Positions 1 through 8,791 of a stretch of DNA of 64,000 bases are shown here, in pieces. A program made the position numbers and the translations under genes. Location of the stretch: contig NZ_VFIO01000001.1 in the NCBI RefSeq assembly GCF_007858365.1, positions 372,001 through 436,000 on the forward strand. The letters are read 5' to 3'. The stretch is from Pseudomonas saxonica. GTDB lineage: Bacteria > Pseudomonadota > Gammaproteobacteria > Pseudomonadales > Pseudomonadaceae. Under the pieces are notes generated by a model, which was not told the DNA's origin, ran no database searches, and saw nothing but the letters and a program-made list of their open reading frames with translations. Position 1 is the stretch's first letter. Each line of letters opens with the position of its first letter.

Positions 1-3000
1 CAGCGTGAATTGGTTGATCTCCGGTCAGCCTATATAACTCATATTAAAGAGGGTCTCAGATTACAAGCGCTAAGGTCGAAACACGGAAAAAAATTGAAAA
101 AAGTCCAGTCGGAACTGAAAAAGCTCAAAGAGGCCATGAAAGGCGCAAGTTCCAAGCATGCAAGAACTGCTGGTAATACACTTGCAGGCTTATTGAAAGT
201 GCAAGCAGATTTGGAGCGTCGTCTTAGGGGCAACCACGGTAACTCCACCAGAAATACCAATCGCGCCTATGAAATTTATACTAAATATAGATCTAAGCTA
301 CAGGCATATCGCCTCAAAAACTCTCTATCAGACAGGGTTGCTGATCCGTTAGAAAATGATAGTTCCATGACGTTGAGTAGCAATGAAATCTTGGACATGA
401 CCGCACGCCAAAGCAAACCTGTTGACAAAGATGATGAATCAATAAAAAGCTATATCGGCAATACCATTATGAATGTAATCGCAAATAAAGTCGGTGTTGA
501 GGATGCAGCGAAAGTTAAACTCAGTGACTCGTTTGTTGTTAACACTGAGATGAGAGGTCCCACTGCTCCAATGGGTAACGGCGGTGCTAACTTTACAGTG
601 ACCCCAAACTATCTTAGCCTAACCGATGTTGCTTTGGGCAATCCGTGGCGTGCAGAAAGCACATTCGTAACGGGATCAACTCGAGTGCATAGCATTGCTC
701 CCAATCAAGAAGGTACACCCGCAAGCGTGGTAGCGGCACTCAAAAGCGGCGACATCCGTAATGGTATTGAGCAGAAATTTTCATCAGATTTGGGGGCCTT
801 GAAAGATAACGACGTAGCAAAAATGAAATATGGCGCATATGCAAAACAACAAACGTCCATCATTTTATTGGCGAATATGCAAGGTTCATCTAATTCTGAA
901 AAATACCGAATATCTAAACTTGCATGGGATGGGTTTTTTGAGCCGAAACCCTTCAAATTCAAAGGTAAAGTCTTAGCCGGGGTGATTGCCTATGGGACTG
1001 AAGATAAAATGCTCCTTGTCTCTTATGAGCACAACACCAGTTTTATTTACACGAAAAATGACGAAAACAAATTAATGTGGCAATTTATAAGCCCACATCT
1101 TTCAGTGTTTGACCTCCTGAGGGCTACGGCATCTGACAAATTCAGCCCTAAAGCATCAATTGGCTTAGCCGGTATTGAGGACTACTTAACAGACCCGAGG
1201 ATAGGGATAGGCGAAACCTCAGAATGGGAAGCAGCCCTATGGGCAGCGAAAATCGAACAAATGAAAAGCAATTTGGATGGCTTTGTGTACACCACAAGTG
1301 AGCACTCATCTGACCGGAAAATTGCCTACACAAAATCGCTACTACAATTCGCCGAGTTTGCGACTTTAATTCTGTTATTAGGAGTCCCCACTGTTCCACA
1401 GACCCTTTTGGGGATTTTTTTTGGTTTAGGCTTTGCCGCAGCTGGCGAAGTTGTTGAGCGTATAAATATGGCGAATACCGATCAGGGAGACAGTTATAAA
1501 TCGTCTGAAGAAAGCATCGAAATTGGCCGAATATTATTAGCCATAGGTGTACTTCCCGAGGTGTGGATGGGCCGCAAAGTATTAATTAATACGGTAGGCA
1601 ATACCTCCACTCGACTGTCCAATATTTACAATAAGGCTTCTAAATTAGCAAAAGAAAGAGTCGCTGCCAGGAAGCTGACACCGAAGCAAAAATCAGTTTT
1701 ATCGGCCAAACATGGCGCGGCGGATGCTTCATTTAAAAACCGTATCTCCCCAGGGAGCACTAGCCGTCAAGGTGCGGTATTGAATCTTCAAGTAGAGACA
1801 GGCGTCATCACGCCTGAGGTGGCAGCTGCGCAAGGGGTATCTGCGGATACATTCCTGAGTGGTTCAAGTAAAAAAATAGAAAATGCTACCCAATTTATTG
1901 ACATGACACCAGGTAGCCGAATGAGCATACGCGATGCAGATAACAATGTTATCTTTACGGGTATCAACTTGGGCGAAGGAAAAGTAGCAGGGATCAACAA
2001 CACACTGATTAATCCTGAACAATCTGATAGTTGGGTAACGATAGACTTATCCGACGCTGATATCTTAACTCATTCCGAGAATGGTTGGACACTTAAGAGC
2101 AGTAATACACCTATCAAAATAGTCACCGAGGTCGAGACGCCAGACGTTAACCTTAACAATACAACCCTTAGCGCAGCAAACGATACTGAGTCAATGCCAC
2201 CCCTGACAAGACAAGCTACTGTTACCCAGTTACCTACTACTGAAACGCCTATTCCCCTCGGCACTTCTGTCGTGACTGACCTTGATGACCCTTTGAAATC
2301 TTCCATGGCAACTATGCTCGACAAACTAAAAGTCGAGCCAGCAATAAAGCTTGCCATGAACCCCCCTTTTGGAACAGTCAGTAGAAATTTTCTACAGAAC
2401 GTGCGAGCGCGCTTGTTAGAATCTGATATTGGCATGACTGATATCCAATATCGCGTTGTCTATTTTTGGAGCGAAAGCGACCAACACACTTACATGCGTC
2501 ACATCGTTATAACAGGTGAGAAAGATGGCCAGCGCTATGTATTTGATCTGACAGCGAGGCGACTAGGCAACCTAAATATCGCTGCAATTGATGATCCCTT
2601 TATTCTGACAGAAGCCCAATGGCTTGAAAAATACAGATCTTTCGATGGCGATCTAATGATCAAATATCTGGACACTTCAAGTCCCACGCTGGCAAGTCAT
2701 CGTTTTAATCCGCTCACCCCGCCAAGCCTCAGCGGCTATAACGCGAACTCCACCATCAACTTGACCGAGCCCACGTGGTTTAAAACATTGATCAGCCCTG
2801 CATACGTGACTGACACTGCATCTTCCATGGCCAACCTTACAACGGAAGAGTCTGTTCTATTCAAGGCACTATCAGATACCCTTACCAAAAGAAGCGTAGA
2901 CAGCAAAAGCAAATATATTTCTCGACTTTTGAATAAGCCTAAGCCCATTACCACTGGAGAACAACTGAGTTCGGTCCCAGCTTCGCAGGTCGTAGTGATA

Positions 3001-3540
3001 TCTGATGGTGATCTTCATCACCATGTTTTGTTCAGCTTGGGCAACGGTAAGTTTGCTGCGCACCGTCTTGATGAGGTTGACTCAAGTTTACCGAGGTCCA
3101 ATGGTATTATTACCGCTGAAACTCTGAAACAGAAGATGGTCCAAGGCAAGATTGGCAAGTTCAGTTTAGCGTCGGGTGAAATTAATAAAGCTAAACTTAC
3201 GTTTGAATCCTTTCTGGGCAAAGGGTCTAAGATTACAAAGGGTGCCAATAACGTAATAACTATCGAGATGATCAGATCACCCGGTGCTGACGACCCACTT
3301 TATACGTTCTTGAGCATGTCTCCACTTGAGCACTTATGGAACGCGCGGGGTCTACTCCTAAAGACTGACGCGACGTTTGGTATCGCTGTTACTTATGTAG
3401 TGTCATCTTATGTAGAGCGCGACAAAGAACCGCCTATTGTGCAAGCGCTCAGTAACTTTTTAGACAGTGAAGTCACTCACCATAACATTAGAAACAACCA
3501 GACTACCACGTACCTTCCACAGGCCCAAAATCCTGAGTAG
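1..3540 (+). CDS. Large dermonecrotic-type exotoxin-like protein, 3' part (5' end outside the window)
   Basis: The frame is open from the first base, so the gene begins upstream; about 1179 codons are visible and it ends at a TAG. Numbering from the TTG at position 10, residues about 10-75 are highly charged and helical (coiled-coil-like), about 443-487 form the only long hydrophobic stretch (a possible membrane-insertion hairpin), and about 780-850 look like a papain-like toxin fold, with the pair His831 and Asp846. I see no cysteine anywhere in the visible protein, so the nucleophile expected of that fold is absent. The mix of a mid-protein hydrophobic hairpin and repeated toxin-like modules resembles Pseudomonas DUF6543/dermonecrotic toxins; this is recall, not a search. 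The gene is A+T-rich (18 G/C of 60 at 421-480), unlike the core genes, which suggests acquisition. Its neighbours give no functional hint. Coding status is certain, family uncertain. Confidence 0.6.
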   Translation, partial: QRELVDLRSAYITHIKEGLRLQALRSKHGKKLKKVQSELKKLKEAMKGASSKHARTAGNTLAGLLKVQADLERRLRGNHGNSTRNTNRAYEIYTKYRSKLQAYRLKNSLSDRVADPLENDSSMTLSSNEILDMTARQSKPVDKDDESIKSYIGNTIMNVIANKVGVEDAAKVKLSDSFVVNTEMRGPTAPMGNGGANFTVTPNYLSLTDVALGNPWRAESTFVTGSTRVHSIAPNQEGTPASVVAALKSGDIRNGIEQKFSSDLGALKDNDVAKMKYGAYAKQQTSIILLANMQGSSNSEKYRISKLAWDGFFEPKPFKFKGKVLAGVIAYGTEDKMLLVSYEHNTSFIYTKNDENKLMWQFISPHLSVFDLLRATASDKFSPKASIGLAGIEDYLTDPRIGIGETSEWEAALWAAKIEQMKSNLDGFVYTTSEHSSDRKIAYTKSLLQFAEFATLILLLGVPTVPQTLLGIFFGLGFAAAGEVVERINMANTDQGDSYKSSEESIEIGRILLAIGVLPEVWMGRKVLINTVGNTSTRLSNIYNKASKLAKERVAARKLTPKQKSVLSAKHGAADASFKNRISPGSTSRQGAVLNLQVETGVITPEVAAAQGVSADTFLSGSSKKIENATQFIDMTPGSRMSIRDADNNVIFTGINLGEGKVAGINNTLINPEQSDSWVTIDLSDADILTHSENGWTLKSSNTPIKIVTEVETPDVNLNNTTLSAANDTESMPPLTRQATVTQLPTTETPIPLGTSVVTDLDDPLKSSMATMLDKLKVEPAIKLAMNPPFGTVSRNFLQNVRARLLESDIGMTDIQYRVVYFWSESDQHTYMRHIVITGEKDGQRYVFDLTARRLGNLNIAAIDDPFILTEAQWLEKYRSFDGDLMIKYLDTSSPTLASHRFNPLTPPSLSGYNANSTINLTEPTWFKTLISPAYVTDTASSMANLTTEESVLFKALSDTLTKRSVDSKSKYISRLLNKPKPITTGEQLSSVPASQVVVISDGDLHHHVLFSLGNGKFAAHRLDEVDSSLPRSNGIITAETLKQKMVQGKIGKFSLASGEINKAKLTFESFLGKGSKITKGANNVITIEMIRSPGADDPLYTFLSMSPLEHLWNARGLLLKTDATFGIAVTYVVSSYVERDKEPPIVQALSNFLDSEVTHHNIRNNQTTTYLPQAQNPE

Positions 3541-3843
3541 TGGTTGTGTCAATTGCCATGGCGCTTAAGGACAAGGTGCCACAATAGGCAATATCCCGTC
3601 TTTAAAGCGGCGGCCTAATTTTTTCCTTGAAATAAACATACAGGTATACAAGTCCGCAACTCGACAAGGAATATTCAGGAATCGGGTAATGACGGAGATC
3701 GAAGATCAACACATCACCTTGCTGGCTGATTACTTCAACTCGATTAAATAACGTCCTTAACCGTGAGTATGCGAGGTTGCCAGCCATAGAGCGCTTGTAT
3801 AGGCTTGCGCGCCGCCCGCCCATCGATGTGGAACTGTCAGCCA
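3541..3843. other. Intergenic region with no recognised gene
   Basis: About 300 bases separate the toxin-like gene from the TonB receptor. An open frame of 80 codons on the minus strand (3602-3844) has no recognisable motif and no convincing ribosome site, and it would overlap the receptor start. No clear terminator hairpin was seen after the toxin gene. The promoter of the receptor must lie here, but I cannot pick out a confident -35/-10 pair or a Fur box. Confidence 0.4.
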
Positions 3844-5961
3844 ATGCGCCCCGCCCTTTCTTCGCTTCTACCCTTGGCGCTCATATGCGCCGCCCCCGTC
3901 TATGGCAATACCCTTGAGCTGGGTGAAGTACAGGTGCGCAGCGAAGAAAGCAGTGAGCTGGAAGCCGCTCGGAGTGCGCTCGAAGAAGTCCCCGGCGCCA
4001 GCAACGTGATTGACTTGAGCCGCGTCGAAAATGGGCGCACCGCCAGCAATACCGATGTGCTGGCGTACCAGCCGGGTATTTATGCGCAGTCGGCCGGTAA
4101 TGACGGGGCCAAGGTATCGGTGCGAGGCTCGGGCATCAACCGCGCGCCCAGTGCCCACGGCTCTGGTCTGTATGTGATGTTCGACGGGTTGCCGCTCACC
4201 GGGCCAGGGGGCACGCCTTATGAGCTGTTCGAACCATTGTGGCTCAGTCGCGCGGAGGTACTACGTGGTGCCAATGGTTTTGACACGGGTGCTTTAGCGC
4301 TGGGCGGCTCCATCAATTACGTCACCCATACCGGCTACGATGCCGCACCGCTGCAAGTGCGCTACGAAGCAGGCAGCTACGGCTATCAAAAACGCCAGAT
4401 CAGTTCCGGACAGGTGCTCGGGGATCTCGATTACTACGTATCGTTGACCGATTCCGACACCGACGGTTATCAGAATCACACCGCTGGCAGCAGTAAAGGC
4501 ATTGCAGCCAATGTCGGCTATCGCTTCAATCCGCAACTTGAAACCCGCTTTTACCTGCGTTATCGCGAAACCGACAATCAACTGGCCGGGCGCGTGACCA
4601 AAGACAACATCAAACACCACCCGCGTGCCGCCAACCCTGCCTACGTCGCAGGGGATTACAACCGCCCGCAGCCGGGCAGTACATGGTTGGGCAACAAGAC
4701 CACGATGTATCTGGATGATGACTCGCAGCTGGAAGTCGGCCTCGTCTATCACGATTACCCGATGGACCTGCGCGAAGGGCCGAACCGCTTGAAGGTCGCT
4801 TACACCGATGTCAGCGGTACGATGAATTATAAGCGGCGCGACACGCTGTTCGGACTTGAAAGCAAAACCACGGTGGGACTGCGCTCAACCAAGCATCTGC
4901 CCAACAGTGGCGCGTCGGAGTATGTGCGCATTCCCGTGGGTAACACGGCAGGATATGCACCTGGCACCAAAATCCGTGATTTCAGTTATCAAGGTTCGGA
5001 CACGGTTCTGCATGCCAGCAATGATCTGGAGTTGATGCCAGACCTATGGCTTACAACGGGAATGGCACTTATCTATACCCGCCGCGAAAGTGATGTGAGT
5101 TACCCCGACAGTGGCGGCAAGGTCAGTCAGCACGACTGGGACTACGCACCACGGCTCGGCCTTCGCTATGAGTTCAACCCGCACCTGCAGGTATACGGCA
5201 ATCTCAGTCGCTCGGTTGAACCGCCTCACCCGTGGTCGATGATATGGGGTTCGCCGTTTACCTTCCCGATTGGCAGCGGCCCGGCAACAGGGCGTCAAAG
5301 CACCCCCGTGTCGCTGGACAATCAAACCGCAACCACGTTGGAGCTGGGCACTCGCGGCGATGCCTGGATCGGGCAATGGGATCTGGCCTGGTATTACTCA
5401 GCCATTCGCCACGAATTGCTCAGTGTCGAAACCCAGGCTGCTACCGCCTCACAAAGCCCTGTTGTCGGAGAGTCCAATGCCAGCCCCACGGTGCATCAAG
5501 GTATTGAAGCAGGCTTGAACAGCGTGTTGTGGCAAGGCGAAGCGGCGGGCAAGGTGTCGTTGCGTCAGGCCTATACGTTTAGCGACTTTCATTACCGAGA
5601 TGATGAGCGCTTTGGCGACAACAAATTGCCGGGTATACCGCAGCATTACTACCAGGCTGAGATGCGCTACGACCACCCTCAAGGTTTCTACGCCGGGGTC
5701 AATACACAAGTGGCCTCACGCATGGCAGTGGATTATGCCAACACGTTTTACACCTCGTCCTACATGCTGTGGGGGGCAACACTGGGCTATGCCTCACCCA
5801 AGCAGGATTGGCACACCTGGCTCGACCTGCGCAATCTGAGTAATGAACATTACGCCGCCACGGTCACCCCCGGCTACGACGACAAAGGCCAGGACGCCGC
5901 CCGCTCCACTCCCGGCGAAGGCCGGGGTGCCTACGTCGGAGTTTCCTACAGCTTTCGTTAA
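3844..5961 (+). CDS. TonB-dependent outer-membrane receptor
   Basis: A 705-residue outer-membrane receptor that would import a siderophore or other ligand with energy from TonB-ExbB-ExbD. I start at the ATG at 3844 because it gives a clean signal peptide (MRPALSSLLPLALICAAPVYG); an in-frame upstream TTG would add 13 residues ahead of it. The mature N-terminus (LELGEVQVRS) fits a TonB-box region. A plug domain follows, with the conserved stretches DVLAYQPGIYAQ, VSVRGSG and AEVLRGANGFDTGALALGGSINYVT kept in order. The rest is a 22-strand-type barrel ending in an aromatic residue before the final Arg (SYSFR). No FecI/FecR regulators or siderophore genes flank it, so the substrate is unknown. Its stop codon overlaps the stop of the convergent permease gene by a few bases. 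Family is sure, ligand is not. Confidence 0.9.
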   Translation: MRPALSSLLPLALICAAPVYGNTLELGEVQVRSEESSELEAARSALEEVPGASNVIDLSRVENGRTASNTDVLAYQPGIYAQSAGNDGAKVSVRGSGINRAPSAHGSGLYVMFDGLPLTGPGGTPYELFEPLWLSRAEVLRGANGFDTGALALGGSINYVTHTGYDAAPLQVRYEAGSYGYQKRQISSGQVLGDLDYYVSLTDSDTDGYQNHTAGSSKGIAANVGYRFNPQLETRFYLRYRETDNQLAGRVTKDNIKHHPRAANPAYVAGDYNRPQPGSTWLGNKTTMYLDDDSQLEVGLVYHDYPMDLREGPNRLKVAYTDVSGTMNYKRRDTLFGLESKTTVGLRSTKHLPNSGASEYVRIPVGNTAGYAPGTKIRDFSYQGSDTVLHASNDLELMPDLWLTTGMALIYTRRESDVSYPDSGGKVSQHDWDYAPRLGLRYEFNPHLQVYGNLSRSVEPPHPWSMIWGSPFTFPIGSGPATGRQSTPVSLDNQTATTLELGTRGDAWIGQWDLAWYYSAIRHELLSVETQAATASQSPVVGESNASPTVHQGIEAGLNSVLWQGEAAGKVSLRQAYTFSDFHYRDDERFGDNKLPGIPQHYYQAEMRYDHPQGFYAGVNTQVASRMAVDYANTFYTSSYMLWGATLGYASPKQDWHTWLDLRNLSNEHYAATVTPGYDDKGQDAARSTPGEGRGAYVGVSYSFR

Positions 5962-7040
5962 TCCTCGGTTTGAATGTCAGCGGGCAGCCGCACTTTTCGG
6001 CGGGTGCCGCTGAACAACCCCCAACTCGACAGGAACAGGGCGGCGATCAACGGGCCGATCACAAACCCGTTCAGGCCGAAAATCGCCATGCCGCCCAGGG
6101 TTGAAATCAGAATCAGAAAGTCCGGCATCTTGGTGTCTTTGCCGACCAGTATCGGGCGCAGTACGTTGTCGACCATGCCAATGACAAACACCCCGTAGAG
6201 CGCCAGCACGACACCTTCCCAGATGGCCCCCGTGACCAGAAAGTAGACCGCCACTGGCGCCCATACAATCCCTGCACCCACGGCCGGCAGTAACGACAGA
6301 AACATCATCAGTACCGCCCAGAACAGCGCACTGTGTATGCCCAGAATCCAGAAAATGATCCCGCCCAATGCGCCTTGAGTGATCGCCACCGCCAAGTTGC
6401 CTTTGACCGAAGCACGCACCACACGGCGCAGTTTCAGTTGCAGCAAACGCTTTTGCTGTTCGGCCAGGGGCACCGCGTTGCGAATCATGCGAACCATCTG
6501 CTGGCCATCGCGGATAAAGAAATACAGCAGGTACAACATGATGAAAAAGCTCACCACCAGATCGAAGGTACTCTGGCCAAAGCTGAAGACTTGTGTGGCG
6601 AAAAACTGACTGCCTTCCAGCGCGCCTTTGGCGACTTTCTCGCTCAGCCCGTCGATACTGCCCAGGCCTAAGCGATCCAGCCATTCCTGCACGCTGAAGG
6701 GCAAAATGTCCTTGAATTGCATGACGTAGCTGGCAACGTTGATCTTGCCGCTTTCCACATCCTTGTAGAGGAGTGCCACCTCCTGCACCAGCAAGCCGGT
6801 GGTGAGCACCACCGGGATGATCGCAATCACCGTACAGGCACCCAGTGTGGTGAAGGTGGCCAGATTGCGCCGGCCCCTGAGCTTGAGCAGCATCTTGCGT
6901 TGCAACGGCGCGAATAGAATCCCCAGTGCAACAGCCCAAAAAATCGCTCCGTAAAACGGCAACAATATCCAGATAAAGGCAATTGTGACTAAGGCCAGCA
7001 ACAGAAGCAGGGTTTTTCGTTGAAGGCTCGTTTCGTTCAT
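5958..7040 (-). CDS. AI-2E family (PerM/YdiK-type) membrane permease
   Basis: A 360-residue inner-membrane protein of the AI-2E transporter family, a diverse group implicated in export of autoinducer-2 or, for other members, Na+/H+ exchange; the substrate here cannot be told. There are two to three N-terminal membrane segments, a soluble middle region (about residues 75-150), and five C-terminal segments. The family signatures GALGGIIFWILG, FLSLLPAVGAGIVW, and the conserved DNVLRPILVGK followed by LGGMAIFGLNGFVIGPLIAAL are all present. It starts at the ATG at 7040 and converges tail-to-tail on the TonB receptor with overlapping stop codons. Its start faces the hexuronate porin gene across a 233-bp divergent promoter region. 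Length matches the family norm of about 350-370. Confidence 0.9.
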   Translation of the reverse strand: MNETSLQRKTLLLLLALVTIAFIWILLPFYGAIFWAVALGILFAPLQRKMLLKLRGRRNLATFTTLGACTVIAIIPVVLTTGLLVQEVALLYKDVESGKINVASYVMQFKDILPFSVQEWLDRLGLGSIDGLSEKVAKGALEGSQFFATQVFSFGQSTFDLVVSFFIMLYLLYFFIRDGQQMVRMIRNAVPLAEQQKRLLQLKLRRVVRASVKGNLAVAITQGALGGIIFWILGIHSALFWAVLMMFLSLLPAVGAGIVWAPVAVYFLVTGAIWEGVVLALYGVFVIGMVDNVLRPILVGKDTKMPDFLILISTLGGMAIFGLNGFVIGPLIAALFLSSWGLFSGTRRKVRLPADIQTED

Positions 7041-7210
7041 ATGCGTCCATGTCTTGAAAGCGCGTGTAAGGGGATAACCGAAGCTTAGTCAGCCAATATA
7101 CAGACGAGTGCCCTCTTTTCTGGATAAAGCGTGGTGTGCCGCGATTATTCCTATATTTGTCGCGCAAAGCGTAGTGGCATATTGCATTGACAAGCCGCTG
7201 TAAACGGAAA

Positions 7211-7245
7211 ATAATCCCGCCACTGTTGTACGACAACAGATGACA
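7211..7245 (+). promoter_or_regulatory. Probable GntR/FadR-type operator upstream of the OprD-type porin
   Basis: Positions 7224-7238 read TGTTGT-ACG-ACAACA, a perfect 6-bp inverted repeat around a 3-bp centre. Its core (7226-7236) fits the FadR-subfamily GntR consensus TNGTNNNACNA exactly. The 17 bases 7229-7245 (TACGACAACAGATGACA) recur identically upstream of the uronate dehydrogenase gene at 8750-8766, and an ATAATCC string precedes both. The site lies about 35 bp before the porin start. I infer a hexuronate-responsive repressor encoded elsewhere, as none is present in the window. Confidence 0.7.
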
Positions 7246-7273
7246 AAAATAATAATAGTCAAGGAATTCACTC

Positions 7274-8569
7274 ATGCTCACGGCCACCCGCTCGCGCACC
7301 CGTCTCGCACGCTCAACACTCTCGCCGCACACGCGCTCTCTGGCTTTGATCGGGCTGGGCAGCATGGCTCTGGCCCTGCCTATCACCGGGATGGCCGAAG
7401 GGTTTCTTGACGATACCAAAGCCACACTGAATTTACGCAACGCCTATATCAACCGGAACTTCACCAACCCCGATCATCCACAAAGCAAAGCCGAGGAATG
7501 GACTCAAAACTTCATTCTCGACGTCAAATCCGGATTTACCCAAGGCACTGTCGGTTTCGGCGTGGATGTTCTGGGACTGTATTCGCAAAAGCTCGATGGC
7601 GGTAAAGGCACTGCCGGTACTCAGCTTTTACCGACCCACGATAATGGCGAACCCGCCGACAACTTCGGTCGTTTGGGTGTTGCAGGCAAAGCCAGAATTT
7701 CCAACACCGAGCTGAAAATCGGTGAGTGGATGCCAGTGCTGCCTATTTTGCGTTCGGACGACGGGCGTTCATTGCCGCAAACCTTTCGTGGTGGCCAGAT
7801 TACTTCTAAAGAAATTGCCGGCCTGAACCTTTACGGCGGCCAGTTCCGGGCCAACAGCCCGCGCAACGATGCGAGCATGGAAGACATGTCGCTCAACGGG
7901 AAAGGTGCCTTTACCTCTGATCGCTTCAACTTTGCTGGCGGTGATTACAGCTTCAACGAGAAACGCACCCAAGTCGGACTGTGGTATGCGCAGCTCGAAG
8001 ACATTTACCAGCAGCAGTTTATTAACCTGTTGCACAGCCAACCCATTGGCGATGTGACTCTGGGGGCCAACCTCGGTTATTTCTGGGGCAAGGAAGACGG
8101 CAGCAAATTGGCCGGTGACCTGGACAACAAAACCGCTTACGCCCTGCTGTCCGCCCGGTACAAAGGCAACACGCTGTACCTGGGCCTGCAAAAAGTCAGC
8201 GGCGATGATGCCTGGTTCCGCGTCAATGGCACCAGCGGGGGCACGCTGGCCAACGATAGTTACAACTCCAGCTACGACAATGCCAAGGAACGCTCCTGGC
8301 AGCTGCGCCATGACCTGGACTTCGCCGTGCTCGGTGTGCCGGGCCTGACCATGATGAACCGCTACATCAGCGGCGATAACATCCATACCGGCGTTATTAC
8401 GGACGGTAAGGAATGGGGGCGTGAGTCGGAGCTGGCTTACACCATTCAAAGCGGCACCTTCAAAGACCTCAACGTACGCTGGCGTAACGCGTCCATACGT
8501 CGCGACTACAGCACCAATGAGTTCGATGAAAACCGCATCTTTATCAGCTATCCGTTGTCGTTGATGTAA
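7274..8569 (+). CDS. OprD-family outer-membrane porin, probably for hexuronates
   Basis: A 431-residue outer-membrane channel of the Pseudomonas OprD (Occ) family, which passes small carboxylates and amino acids. A long N-region (about 41 residues, basic then hydrophobic) ends at MA-EGFLDD, and the mature protein opens with the family hallmark FLDDTKATLNLRNAYINRNF. The NTELKIGEWMPVLPIL and RSWQLRHDLDF barrel signatures follow, and it ends ISYPLSLM. The ATG at 7274 has an AAGGA ribosome site 8 bases upstream. It shares its upstream operator with the uronate dehydrogenase operon immediately downstream, so I infer that its cargo is glucuronate/galacturonate or their aldarates, as reported for some OccK-type channels. 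The 220-bp gap to the next gene contains a repeat and the second operator, so it probably has its own transcript. Confidence 0.9.
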   Translation: MLTATRSRTRLARSTLSPHTRSLALIGLGSMALALPITGMAEGFLDDTKATLNLRNAYINRNFTNPDHPQSKAEEWTQNFILDVKSGFTQGTVGFGVDVLGLYSQKLDGGKGTAGTQLLPTHDNGEPADNFGRLGVAGKARISNTELKIGEWMPVLPILRSDDGRSLPQTFRGGQITSKEIAGLNLYGGQFRANSPRNDASMEDMSLNGKGAFTSDRFNFAGGDYSFNEKRTQVGLWYAQLEDIYQQQFINLLHSQPIGDVTLGANLGYFWGKEDGSKLAGDLDNKTAYALLSARYKGNTLYLGLQKVSGDDAWFRVNGTSGGTLANDSYNSSYDNAKERSWQLRHDLDFAVLGVPGLTMMNRYISGDNIHTGVITDGKEWGRESELAYTIQSGTFKDLNVRWRNASIRRDYSTNEFDENRIFISYPLSLM

Positions 8570-8592
8570 GGCCCTGGATTTGAGTTGGGCCT

Positions 8593-8703
8593 GCCCCTCA
8601 CCCCAACCCTCTCCCGAAGGAGAGGGACCGAATGAAGGCGTATTGCAAATCTGTTTTTGCCTTCAGTCCCCTCTCCCTCCGGGAGAGGATTAGGGTGAGG
8701 GGC
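8593..8703. repeat. Imperfect long inverted repeat (CCCTCTCCC-type intergenic element)
   Basis: The arms 8593-8615 and 8681-8703 are inverted copies with two mismatches in 23 bases. Each arm also folds on itself (CCCTCTCC against GGAGAGGG), so the RNA could form a branched structure. A 31-base part of the left end recurs with one change at 24162-24192. It lies after the porin stop and may also act as a transcript end. Such elements are scattered between genes in many Pseudomonas genomes. Confidence 0.75.
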
Positions 8704-8732
8704 TCTATTGACAAGCATAGAAATGACTGCGA

Positions 8733-8766
8733 ATAATCCACCCAAGTCATACGACAACAGATGACA
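8733..8766 (+). promoter_or_regulatory. Second copy of the hexuronate operator, upstream of udh
   Basis: Bases 8750-8766 repeat TACGACAACAGATGACA from upstream of the porin gene. Here the right half ACAACA (8754-8759) is intact but the left half is degenerate (AGTCAT instead of TGTTGT), so the palindrome is weaker. The copy lies 25 bp before the ATG of the dehydrogenase gene, and the A-rich stretch and ribosome site that follow are also similar between the two copies. This suggests duplication of a whole leader segment or strong selection on it. Confidence 0.65.
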
Positions 8767-8791
8767 CTAATAAGAAATACAGGGATATTTG

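Noticed and set aside
3602..3844. Minus-strand frame of 80 codons between the toxin-like gene and the TonB receptor
   Set aside because: No known motif, no good ribosome site, and it would overlap the receptor start; could be a gene remnant but I cannot support it.
5977..7440. Long minus-strand frame of 487 codons overlapping the AI-2E permease and the OprD start
   Set aside because: It runs out of frame through the permease gene and its protein is low-complexity Arg/Gly-rich; it is a shadow frame.
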